Positions 9,601-16,000 of a stretch of 16,000 nucleotides of DNA are shown in pieces. The notes beneath the pieces were generated by a model. That model was given only the letters and a program-made list of their open reading frames with translations. It was not told where the DNA came from and made no database searches. Positions within the stretch are counted from its first letter, which is position 1, and each line of letters opens with the position of its first letter. The stretch comes from Cristatella mucedo (Eukaryota; Bryozoa; Phylactolaemata; Cristatellidae), in NCBI GenBank assembly GCA_009760855.2, contig WPIO01000006.1, positions 8,341,501 to 8,357,500 on the forward strand. Direction: 5' to 3'. A program made the translations under genes and the position numbers.

Positions 9601-10771
9601 GTAATTCCCTTTTGACTGGGCTACCAAAGAAAGCTATCATGCCACTACAGCGGACTATGAATATGGCTGCAAGGCTGGTCTTCAAGTCCCAGCGGTTTGA
9701 GCACGTGTCTCCTTTGCTGAAAGAGCTAGAATGGTTGCCGGTTGTGCAAAGGATACAGAGCAAAGTTCTTACGCTGACCCACAAGGCCCGCCACGGCTTG
9801 GCTCCTTCATACCTAGCTGAACTGCTGCATCAGTTTCAGCCTGTTCGCGCCCTCAGGTCCTGTGTGGACAATAAATTAGCTGTCCCATTCCTCCGCTTAA
9901 AGACAGTTGGCGACAGAAGCTTTAGCTCTGCAGGTCCAAGACTGTGGAACTCGCTTCCACAATTCTTACGCAACGACATCTACTCTCCAACTGCACACTG
10001 TGGCACATCTATTTCAGCGGTCCTGAACTGCTACTTCTATGCTACTCACTACTCAACTGCTCTCCCAACTCTGCTATGCTTCCTACTTTCTCTTTGTTGC
10101 GTGAGACGAAGTCTGTTGGCTACCGAATGCGCACCGAAAGCCGCTTAGGCTGTGAGTGCGCTATACAAAACTCTCCTGCGTAACACCCACATGATCTTTA
10201 CGACTTTGTGGAGTTACTGACGGAGATACATTACATTACATATGTCAGCATGCAGAGCGTCAGCACGCATAAGCACATAAAGGACGAATCACCGAGACCC
10301 ACTAAATGTTGTCATAAATAGATACTTTTTAGTTTCTTTTAAAATGTGGTCAAGTCAGGAGATGACGTGCCGAAATTCGGGAGCGAGTTCCAGGCATTGG
10401 GAGAAACCATCTCCAAAGGATTTGAAATTCGTATGAGGTATGGGTAAACAGTTAGATTCTGAAAGTCGGGTGGCACGATGCTTAGCCTGGTGAGACAGTA
10501 GATCTGCTAGATAGACGAGCTACAAGATTATATCCGGATGCCAAGGCGGCGCAAGCTCACTGCTACACATACGCTATACCAACGCATACCTATGTGGCTG
10601 CAGCAAAATTTCCAAGTTGTCCACATACTAAATCCTGATTGTACCGAGTTATGTAAACATTTTTGGGTTTTTCTTAAAGTTCTGCGATATTCTGGCATTT
10701 TTAAGTGCACTGAATATTTTGAGGAGAATCCTTAGGAAATGGGAATTGGTCAAACATTTGAATAAGTGTTG

Positions 10772-10808
<37 letters not shown>

Positions 10809-10906
10809 GCTTTAAAAGTATCGATAAGTTGATGTCAACACTTATTCAAATGTTTGACCAATTCCCATATATATATATTTATATATATATATATATATGT
10901 GGGAAT

Positions 10907-10955
<49 letters not shown>

Positions 10956-12577
10956 GTACGTTGATGTCATTGTATATCACATATATCTATTGATTTAAGA
11001 AGCTACTAGAGACCAGATCATGGTCATTCTCGCATGCAAGACATACCAACTAACTCAGCACAAGGCATGAGATCGCCCGTTAACCGCTATTACGACTGAA
11101 ATAGTGAAAGGGGCACAATCCACTGCGGACTTGCACAGACGGAAAGGCCTACAGTGATGGAGCTTAATAAGTTTAGAAGTGGTGTCACGAACGCATGTGC
11201 TAACTTGGCTATGACTCTTTTGTCTAGGCGCGCTCGAGATTTTTTGCATCGCTACGAAGCTGAAAGAATGGGCAGCTTTCTGTTGAAGCTTCTTTGGTCT
11301 CTTAGCAAAAGGTCATTTTCAAAGTGGGAAAACCGATTGCATGCAGAGGCTACAAGCGATATGCTGGCCGTGCCAAGCGTGATGAAAGATAAGCTTTCCA
11401 TTTTTCGGTAACTATGTTTGCCCACGATACTAAGTTGTTGAGATAGTCATTAATTTTTTTTAATCTAGCAGTCATTCAAGAGCAAATGCCGAAAATATAA
11501 ATTCGGAGGAAGTTTATAATAATAATAATAATGCACTTGATAAAGTGCCCTCAGAGAACTCAATCTCTCTCTAGGCGCTTTAGATTTGCTGCAAAGGGAA
11601 ATGCAGTTGAATGGTGAGTAATATCATGCTTGATAAACAAACAAAATGAATAACATGGTTAGGGGTGACATGCACAGGGTCACCATGCAAATGTGGTTAG
11701 TGGCAGCATGCACAGTGTCAGCACGCATAAGTACATGAAAGACGAATCACAGGGACCCACTAAATGCTGTCCTAAATAAGCTAAAGGAGTCAGTCTGCAA
11801 GGCAGGAAGTGATTAAAGCACAGCTACAGTTGAGGTTGTCTACATCCCCTGGAATGCATCTACACCAAAGGAGAGCCATAGATGCACGCGGGAAGATATA
11901 GGTGCTCCATAAGGACTCGATCGATGGTATCAAGCACTGCCTAGGGATCCAGCACAACTCAGGTATCTGCATACGAAAAGGAGAGGCAACTGAGCACACG
12001 ACGTCTACGACAGCAGCGATAGTAGGGGAGCATTGCTACTCTGCAACGCCATTCAGACTCCAGGAGAACACTGCATCAGTGCAGTCAGCGTGTCTCGCAA
12101 TGGTGAAAAATACTCGTCACGTGCACCGGAACTTACCAGCATGTAGCTAGCATTAATGTAATCGGACTTCTTTTCCGGAGTCTCAGCAAGCTTCACGCGA
12201 GTGTGGTCAACTGCTCCCAATTCGAAAACAGCGAAAAGCAGGTGCCGAAGTTAGATTAAGAAGGCGTGGGGCCAGTGAAAAATGTGTCACGGGGCAACGA
12301 AGGCTACACATTTAGAATAGAAAGCTACACAGCTGTTCACACAACCCACACGAACTACAGTAAGACCTGACTCTCAACCTGCAGCATGACTGAAAGCCAT
12401 TTTCAGTCGGCCAATACAAAATGCATAACACGATTTGGTTTGGAGAGCTAACCACCAAGAGGTAAGCAAGCAGACGGCACTCATACACGGTAATACGTCG
12501 ATGTAGCGATTCTTAATAACGTTTTCCTGAAGTTTCGCCGCTTGGGCAGGATGCTCTGGCGACAAGAGGCAGAGCTC
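5528..12577 (-). CDS. Receptor-like protein tyrosine phosphatase, catalytic domain, seven exons (partial gene)
   Basis: Joined coding parts, 5' to 3' on the minus strand: 12577-12487, 12210-12137, 8383-8249, 8154-8029, 7800-7646, 7349-7214 and 5628-5528. Six GT-AG introns with matching phases give about 272 residues, the usual size of one classical PTP domain. In order they carry KNRYIDVLPFDH (pTyr-recognition loop), SDYINASYM, DFWRMVWEQ, KCAQYWP, WPDRG (general-acid loop), HCSAGVGRTG (catalytic Cys and Arg) and QTWQQY. Every catalytic residue is present, so an active enzyme removing phosphate from phosphotyrosine in the cytoplasm is predicted. The motif set fits receptor-type PTPs, but no transmembrane or extracellular exon was found here, so receptor status is inferred. 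The 5' part is missing. The 3' end is either a stop or a splice site. The introns are full of mobile elements; the exons show no disruption. Confidence 0.93.
6274..6551. repeat. Direct repeat pair, about 197 bp apart
   Basis: 6274-6350 and 6471-6551 share ATGGAAGC, an AG-CTTC block, AGTAGCCCTT, TTGGGAT, GCCACA, GCTCG, CTAGT and TTATT in the same order, with scattered substitutions and a few small indels. This is an old tandem duplication of a unit close to 197-201 bp, or two copies of one dispersed repeat. Confidence 0.7.
6580..6664. repeat. TA microsatellite with embedded 10-bp palindromic arms
   Basis: Alternating TA (with two CA interruptions) runs from 6580 to 6626 and again from 6638 to 6654. 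The second TA block is flanked by GCTTTGCAAG (6627-6636) and its exact reverse complement CTTGCAAAGC (6655-6664), so it can fold into a hairpin with a 10-bp unique stem closed by an AT-rich loop. Confidence 0.9.
7214..7349 (-). CDS. PTP exon 6 of those visible: rest of the P-loop and the VQT motif
   Basis: 136 nt. It follows TTCTGTGCAG and stops before GTGAGT. The first base completes Ser of HCS, then AGVGRTGAFMCIYRLLEILK, TDIELDVFGMLLEM and RDFRMHLVQTW. GVGRTG supplies the phosphate-binding loop with its essential Arg. A second possible donor (GTGGGT, four bases earlier) exists, but the next exon fits only the GTGAGT choice in phase. Confidence 0.94.
7646..7800 (-). CDS. PTP exon 5 of those visible: WPD loop and first half of the P-loop
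   Basis: 155 nt, 51 codons plus two bases. It follows CATTTTCAG and stops before GTAGTG. It contains CYSAWPDRGCP, with the general-acid Asp, then FISVVRGFVDERPDVPVLVH and Cys. It ends in the middle of the catalytic signature: HC plus AG, the first two bases of the next Ser codon. Most relatives have WPDHG; here the residue after Asp is Arg. Confidence 0.95.
8029..8154 (-). CDS. PTP exon 4 of those visible: KCAQYWP
   Basis: 126 nt, 42 codons. It follows GCCGTGCAG and stops before GTAAGC. It reads VKCAQYWPDKPGEARTYGKS and then a less conserved strand ending SIESLIVMA. K-C-x-x-Y-W-P after EEGK is the standard PTP continuation. The intron separating it from the previous exon is only 94 bp (8155-8248). 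Confidence 0.94.
8249..8383 (-). CDS. PTP exon 3 of those visible: FIAAQAPLPGT and DFWRMVWEQ
   Basis: 135 nt, exactly 45 codons. It follows AATTGCAG and stops before GTGACA. It encodes GVDSSRGFIAAQAPLPGTID, then DFWRMVWEQNVSVVVMLTRL, then VEEGK. The DFWRMVWE core and the VVMLT strand are among the most conserved parts of the PTP fold. One departure from the common form is QAP where most members have QGP. Confidence 0.95.
8468..8695. repeat. Imperfect direct repeat pair in the PTP intron
   Basis: 8468-8530 and 8640-8695 share ACCTC, AGCAGCTCAGGC, TGCT, GGA-CAC and GCA-CAGCA in order, about 172 bp apart. Intervening sequence includes a T run at 8631-8639. No coding potential is seen. Confidence 0.6.
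9231..10148 (+). pseudogene. Reverse transcriptase C-terminal fragment of the family B LINE
   Basis: A 305-codon open frame, the longest in the window. It starts downstream of the catalytic Asp pair and carries ACLADIRSWMSENFLKLNDD with KTELLLIG (RT motifs after the active site), RNLGVVFDSCLNF, LVLSRLDYCNSLLTGLPKK, MNMAARLVFK, LKELEWLPV and RSFSSAGPRLWNSLPQFLRN. After about residue 255 family similarity stops and a hydrophobic, Leu/Cys-rich tail follows, probably out of frame. The fragment lacks the endonuclease and the RT active site and cannot move on its own. The first ATG overlaps the presumed target duplication, so the start is accidental. Confidence 0.9.
9231..10235 (+). mobile_element. 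5'-truncated LINE family B inserted into LINE family A
   Basis: Sequence resembling RT begins abruptly at the residues just after the YADD box and continues to a 3' end made of ATTAC repeats (10220-10235). The pentamer ATGTC occurs at both borders (9231-9235 and 10236-10240) and is the likely target-site duplication. Left and right flanks are adjacent in the relative at 11515-11785 (near 11690-11705). Severe 5' truncation and a short-repeat 3' tail are typical of L2/CR1 retrotransposition. Confidence 0.85.
10739..10868. repeat. Perfect 36-bp inverted repeat with TA/CA loop
   Basis: 10739-10774 and 10833-10868 are exact reverse complements over 36 bp (arms begin ATGGGAATTGG and end in its complement). 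The 58-base loop is CA then TA repeats plus about 20 unique bases. A third partial copy, GTGGGAATA, lies at 10898-10906 inside more TA sequence. Confidence 0.95.
10867..10950. repeat. TA microsatellite
   Basis: Almost pure alternating TA, interrupted by TTTA near 10878 and by GTGGGAA at 10898-10904. It directly abuts the 36-bp inverted repeat. Confidence 0.9.
11515..11785 (-). mobile_element. LINE family A, 3' UTR only (5'-truncated insertion)
   Basis: On the plus strand: an AAT run (11518-11533), then AGAGAACTCAATCTCT, TTTGCTGCAAAGG, AACATGGTTAGGGG, CACAGGGTCA, CAGCATGCA, GTCAGCACGCATAAG and GACCCACTAAATG, all in the order seen in the two separated halves at 9039-9230 and 10236-10330. Similarity ends near 11785, so only about 270 bp of 3' UTR was inserted or remains. 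No clear target duplication was seen. Confidence 0.85.
12137..12210 (-). CDS. PTP exon 2 of those visible: FDHTRVKL and DYINASY
   Basis: 74 nt. It follows an acceptor ending GAGCAG and stops before a strong GTAAGT donor. It starts with two bases that finish a Phe codon, then 24 codons: DHTRVKLAETPEKKSDYINA followed by SYML. Both DHTRVKL and SDYINASY are hallmark PTP motifs. The exon is too short to stand out as an open reading frame and was found by reading the minus strand. Confidence 0.92.
12487..12577 (-). CDS. PTP exon 1 of those visible: N-terminal helix and KNRY loop
   Basis: 91 nt, 30 codons plus one base. It follows an acceptor ending GTTGCAG and stops before GTATGA. The peptide begins ELCLLSPEHPAQAAK and contains ENVIKNRYIDVLP. 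The Tyr of KNRY and the following Asp match the phosphotyrosine-binding loop of PTPs (RNRYRDV in PTP1B). The final T joins TT of the next exon to make Phe, giving the family's PFDH. The exon upstream, expected to encode the juxtamembrane segment, was not identified. Confidence 0.9.
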
Positions 12578-13250
12578 CTGCAACGTTTAACAAGACCAGA
12601 ATTATTTCCAAGGAAAGTACGCCTTCCCAAGAAGAAGCTTGTTTACAGGTCTGGGAAAGGCCTGCAATCGAATGACGTCCCACTTTAAAAAAAAATCACA
12701 TTTAGCTTCTGCTTGAAACGGGCCCTGAATCTGAGAGACGAATGAACTCCACGAACCAATGGCTATTGAGCAACTCTCAAAATTGACAGTTCCTCGTGAT
12801 TTGGAATGCGCTTAACTCGTGCAGCCACGCAAACCTCTGTAACTGTCATCGGATTGCAACTGTCAGAGGAAAAAAAGTTGTAGCCCTCACTTGAAGAGCC
12901 TGCAGCTTCGCGTGTGAGTAAAGCTTCGCGAAAGACCTTTTTAGGCCGATTAAAAAGAATGACGCATTTGCCCTATCTAAAAAAAAAGATGCATCCAACG
13001 AGAGCGCTTATTAGAACCGAAACTTCGCCCCAGGTGCTTCTCTCAGCAACAATTTTCGCATCGGTCTATAAAGCATTACCTCTTTAGATCCCCTCGTTGA
13101 CAAATGTGACAGTTCTAGTGATGTAAAATGGTAACAGCACCCTCTGGAAACAATCCAGGAGAAGAGCTATTGCCAAAACGATGTGTCATCTTAACATGTA
13201 GCCTTTTCCTCTTCTACTCTAGTGTAAACTAAAGGGCAGCTGATCGAACA
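12578..13250. other. No recognisable feature upstream of the first visible PTP exon
   Basis: A minus-strand exon encoding the PTP juxtamembrane segment (pattern F-x-x-E-F/Y) was expected here or further up. Only one candidate donor in the right phase, near 12888, was noted, and the residues before it do not match the family. No repeat was recognised. Confidence 0.5.
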
Positions 13251-13385
13251 GCCTCATTTATATAGCGGTAGAAGAGCATTAGGCAATAAATCCCCTTGCA
13301 GTGGGTAACAAAGGATTGCCTGCTGCAGAGCTCAAACCCACGACCTGGGTCATGAAGTGCATGCACCTCAGCACTGGTCTATAAT
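13251..13385 (-). repeat. SINE-like repeat, copy B
   Basis: The best-preserved copy. On the minus strand it reads TGAGGTGCATGCACTTCATG, then GGTCGTGGGTTTGAGCTCTG (B box region, 13326-13345 on the plus strand), CAGCAGGCAATCC, and ends GCTCTTCTACCGCTATATAA with ATGAGGC. The layout resembles a tRNA-derived head joined to a tail with the CTATATAAAT motif common at the ends of L2-like elements. Confidence 0.7.
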
Positions 13386-13602
13386 CCAGCTTCGAGAAAT
13401 ACCTAGAGGCTACACATTGAAGGTGCCCCACTGATCAAGCCGCTTACGTCACTCCCTAAGCCTGGAAACCCTTTCTGAGAGTGCACTGGTAACAAGGAAT
13501 GAGCGATACGGCTTCCAAAGGGCTGCAGGAGTGCCGTCTTCCTTCTGAAGGCTAGACAAAGCCCCAACCCCCTCCAGCAAACAGGCTTGTACAGCAAGTG
13601 AC
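13386..13602. other. Unassigned sequence between SINE and DNA transposon
   Basis: A minus-strand open frame of 85 codons runs 13403-13660 but crosses the transposon border at 13603, so it is unlikely to be a gene. No motif was recognised. Confidence 0.4.
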
Positions 13603-13625
13603 CCCGGTGGCAGTAACCCGGGTTA
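13603..13625 (+). repeat. Left terminal inverted repeat
   Basis: It begins CCCGGTGGCAGTAACC and ends GGGTTA. It differs from the right end at two positions. Confidence 0.75.
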
Positions 13626-13780
13626 ATTACGTGCAAATAGGCTAAAAATGTCGGGCTCATCGAGTTCTATTCGTCAGCAGAAAGACAGCGATTTCGAAAA
13701 AGATGGTTTTCATTTCGCAAGTGCGCAGCGGCTGACCAGATCCAGGGCAATGATCCGGGGCTCGATCAGGAAAACTGAGC

Positions 13781-14388
13781 CTATTTTTTCGAAAAATAGC
13801 TCAAAATTGATGGCTGATTTGGGACAGCCGCCGGTGCCTTCTTCGGGCGCCCCGCAGAGCGTATCTGCACGCCCGGGGCTGCCTCCTTCTGCGCCGATGC
13901 TCTCTTTTTTCTGCCACGAGTCTGCGCCATATCGGATGCAGCGCCATATCGGATGCAGCGCCATATCGGATGCAGCGCCAATATTGTCAGGATCTTCGTC
14001 CTCACTATCAACGATATTATTTGGCACGGCCGGATAATACGTCAGATCCTGGACCGGGACCGACGTGTACTTCTTTGACAAAGAACGCAGCTTCTTCGTT
14101 GTCAACACGGCTCCAGTTTCCGAGAATCGATCGATATGTCTTTTATTGATCATCATTGCTACCCAGGCGAGCACTGGCGAAACGATTCCGGACCTCCAGC
14201 GTAATCTTTTCAGACTAGGGGGTGGCAATGAAGTTCTCGGGAAACGTTTCCAAAAACTTGCACACCAGTTTCGTTGAATTGTTAAGAATATCATTGCTAA
14301 TATCTTCTATATCATCAGTATAGCCAATCATAGCGTGCATCCTTTTATTGAGCTCTTGCGAACACAGTTTTTCAGATTGCTTCGACAT
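13781..14388 (-). pseudogene. Broken transposon gene: acidic patch, AT-hook-like basic region, C-terminal PIP box
   Basis: Three frames carry consecutive parts. The N-terminal part starts at the ATG at 14386-14388 (MSKQSEKLCSQELNKR, hydrophilic and helical-looking) and stops at 14215-14217. A middle part in another frame includes KKLRSLSKKYTSVPVQDLTY and the acidic DSEDEDPDNIG. The C-terminal part in a third frame has RGRKKRAS, an AT-hook-like AGRPKKAP, and ends NQPSILSYFSKK and stop at 13781. QPSILSYF fits the PIP-box pattern QxxIxx[FY][FY], the peptide that binds the PCNA sliding clamp, placed at the extreme C-terminus where such motifs often sit. A 17-bp tandem repeat separates the middle and last parts. 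No DDE catalytic core was recognised. Function is unknown; a transposon-encoded DNA-binding protein is the simplest reading. Confidence 0.6.
13924..13980. repeat. 17-bp tandem repeat, three and a third units
   Basis: GCGCCATATCGGATGCA occurs three times exactly (13924-13940, 13941-13957, 13958-13974), then GCGCCA. The units are identical, so the expansion is recent relative to the two mismatches in the terminal repeats. Confidence 0.97.
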
Positions 14389-14511
14389 GATTCTGACGAC
14401 GCTGCTTCTGAATCAGGTCAGCGGCGTTTTCGACTACAAAACGCTATACTCTTGTAAGGTAGCAATCACAAAAGTAAATAATTAATTGCTATTCTTGTTT
14501 CGGAAATTCTG

Positions 14512-14534
14512 TAACCCGGATTACAGCCACCGGG
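14512..14534 (-). repeat. Right terminal inverted repeat
   Basis: On the minus strand it begins CCCGGTGGCTGTAATC and ends GGGTTA. Confidence 0.75.
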
Positions 14535-16000
14535 CTCAAATGTTAAAATGAAAGCGATATCTCCCGCCGAGCTCCCGGATGGCAGCATGTTAGCTGATGA
14601 GCTGGCTACCTCTTGTTTCTGGAGACGAGTTTCCAGGGTGCGTGTTTAACTTTCTGGAGGCATTAGCGGATGGATGGATATCACGCCCATGCTAAAGTTC
14701 AGGTCTTGAACTTCGCCCCGATGCTCCGACGCTCGGATCGCGAGCTACTCAGCTGCTGGTTGCTCTCTGCGAACTCTGCCGACTAACTAGGTGCCGGTAC
14801 AAGCCTAGCTGGTGCGCTACGCCTAAGCATTTCGAACCGACTGAGTTTGCAGGCACTCTTCTCGCCAGCTGTTGATTTCTGTCTTTTGAAACTTCTGCAT
14901 CTCACCACAGCAAACGCCAGCGAAGACTTAGCTCATAGGTTTGCGTTCAGCTAACGGTTGCACAAGTTGGACGGCTACAGCCCGTTAATATCCGATTGAC
15001 TGATTCATTTCCTCATACCTAGCCAAATGGGCGCGGCCATGCTGAGGAGGACTTTACCCACGAGCCCCGTATCTATGCCAACCCTTGGCCCGAGATGCGA
15101 TCTCAACAGACGCAATTTCTAAGGCGATCAAAACCGAGCACCGGCACACCCACCGAGGGTTCTCTTGAGCACTAGCCATCGCTAACACAGACGGTTACTT
15201 GGGTGGGTGATTGGTGGATATGACAATCAAAGGGTGTGTTGGTGGGAATAAGGGGTGGACAAAAGTGCTTATAGAGAGCTGAACTTTAACCTGCCGCCCT
15301 GACCAAAACGGGTGGTGTGCTTTTTCTGGACGTGCGGGCCCAGCTAAGGCAAAACAATGCTAACTTTTTGTATGGTCTGAAACTGCTACTCGGCCATAAG
15401 TAATATCAGCTGAAGACAGCTATGACCACAGACCTTTATTTCCTGAGCCACACTGAAGGCTTTGAAGTTGGTATGAAAAAATACAAAGAGAAGTCCAAGA
15501 GAAGACGTTGTGTTAGATGTGTTCAACATGTCTTCGACTTTCTTCTCTCGAGCTGGTCACTTTATCTTCGAAGACCCGGAGAACTGCCTGCATGTTCTGC
15601 TACTATGTTGCTTTTGTTGTATAGTACTCAAGCGAAACATTTCTTCTGCTAATTTCAAAATTCACCCAATCAGCCCTCTTAGTTCATGGCCCAAGCCTTA
15701 CTACATTAACTGGCTCAGCTGTTTAAATAGTTCTTACACACCCCGGCGTTATAAACCTCTCAGATCAATATTTTTAGCCAGAACTTTGATGGGATTGACA
15801 TTTTAATGGTATAATTGAACTGAATTAAATGTTAGAATTGGTTATAGCTGAGGGGGTGAAATAGCATGCATAGTGCAATCACAGTTATGCGTTCATGCAT
15901 ACTGAGCAGCTGAAGCCTAGCAGACCAATCGTTGCATCTATCCCTACTATTAAACTCTTCCTCGATTCTAAACTGCTTATAGTGGTACCTGCCTCGTTTA
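14535..16000. other. No recognisable gene
   Basis: Two overlapping plus-strand open frames (15422-15652, 76 codons; 15510-15806, 98 codons) have no recognised domain; the second has a Leu/Cys/Phe-rich stretch that could pass for a membrane segment but is AT-driven. There is a short GGAT run at 14668-14680. No RT motif, tRNA or exon with matching splice sites was found. Confidence 0.4.

Larger units (their letters stand above)
9039..10530 (-). mobile_element. L2-like LINE family A, 3' end, interrupted by another LINE
   Basis: On the minus strand, 10530 to 10300 encodes the LINE C-terminus in shifting frames: TNFKSFGD, WNSLPNFGTSSPDLTTF and KKLKSIYL, then a stop. The 3' UTR follows (10330-10236), is broken by a plus-strand LINE at 9231-10235, and resumes from 9230 to 9065, ending in an ATT-rich tail (9064-9039). 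The two UTR halves are contiguous in the paralogue at 11515-11785, which proves the interruption. The element is 5' truncated near 10530. Confidence 0.85.
8384..12136 (-). other. PTP intron between exons 2 and 3 (3753 bp), loaded with mobile elements
   Basis: It is bounded by GTAAGT and TTGCAG on the minus strand. It holds a direct repeat pair (8468-8695), LINE family A interrupted by LINE family B (9039-10530), an inverted repeat (10739-10868) with TA tracts, an anonymous plus-strand open frame of 85 codons (11154-11411) with no recognised domain, and a LINE tail (11515-11785). Confidence 0.85.
13603..14534 (-). mobile_element. Small DNA transposon with 23-bp terminal inverted repeats
   Basis: The left end (13603-13625) and the reverse complement of the right end (14512-14534) agree at 21 of 23 bases; both start CCCGGTGGC and end CCGGGTTA. 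Three more bases outward match (TGA, after one mismatch), so the repeat may be 27 bp. The element is 932 bp and contains one broken gene on the minus strand. No convincing target duplication flanks it. The superfamily is not assigned: the termini do not match any I can name with confidence. It is either non-autonomous or an internally deleted copy. Confidence 0.7.

Noticed and set aside
11880-12130. Plus-strand frame with KHCLGIQ and TTSTTAAI resembling the CLG-P and A-T region of R1 or I-type LINEs
   Set aside because: Too short and too weak a likeness to assign without a database search.
12880-12970. Possible upstream PTP exon before a GTGAGG on the minus strand (ends SHAKLQALQ, right phase)
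   Set aside because: It lacks the expected F-x-x-E-F/Y pattern, and the acceptor is weak.
1-16000. CRISPR array, bacterial operon, ribosomal RNA or true tRNA gene
   Set aside because: The direct repeats present are contiguous minisatellites or transposon copies, not spaced repeats, and no rRNA or tRNA structure was seen.

Overview
This is animal nuclear DNA. Coding sequence is split by GT-AG introns, there are decayed L2/CR1-like non-LTR retrotransposons with ATT-rich tails, tRNA-like SINE copies, TA and CA microsatellites and a minisatellite, and there are no bacterial operons. The repeat make-up would suit an arthropod, perhaps a tick or other chelicerate. That placement is an impression from repeat style only.

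The one convincing host gene lies on the minus strand between about 12577 and 5528. It is a receptor-like protein tyrosine phosphatase (PTP) catalytic domain in seven small exons (91, 74, 135, 126, 155, 136 and 101 nt). All six introns are GT-AG and all phases agree. Joined, they give about 272 residues with the full catalytic set: KNRY pTyr loop, WPD loop, the HCSAGVGRTG P-loop (cut in two by an intron) and the QTxxQ motif. Extracellular, transmembrane and juxtamembrane exons would lie above 12577 and were not found. The last visible exon ends either at a TGA stop followed by an AATAAA or at an overlapping GTGAGT donor.

Layout: 61-165 is a LINE 3' tail. 165-1953 is a decayed minus-strand LINE. 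2254-2390 is a SINE. 2690-3640 is a second, plus-strand decayed LINE. 3800-3950 is a SINE. 3950-5245 has no recognised gene. 5246-5420 is a 43-bp minisatellite whose every unit carries a CCAAT box and a CACGTG E-box. 5528-12577 is the PTP gene. Its 3.75-kb second intron (8384-12136) holds a LINE nested in another LINE, a perfect 36-bp foldback and a further LINE tail. 12578-13250 is unassigned. 13251-13385 is a SINE. 13603-14534 is a small DNA transposon with 23-bp terminal inverted repeats and a broken gene encoding an acidic stretch, AT-hook-like basic motifs and a terminal PCNA-binding-type (PIP) box. 14535-16000 has no recognised gene.

Only the PTP gene looks functional. The mobile elements are fossils, but they record readable events: a nested insertion with an unfilled relative elsewhere in the window, and a 17-bp tandem expansion whose removal puts two halves of the transposon gene back in frame. 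I found no evidence for a new defence, toxin or RNA-guided system.
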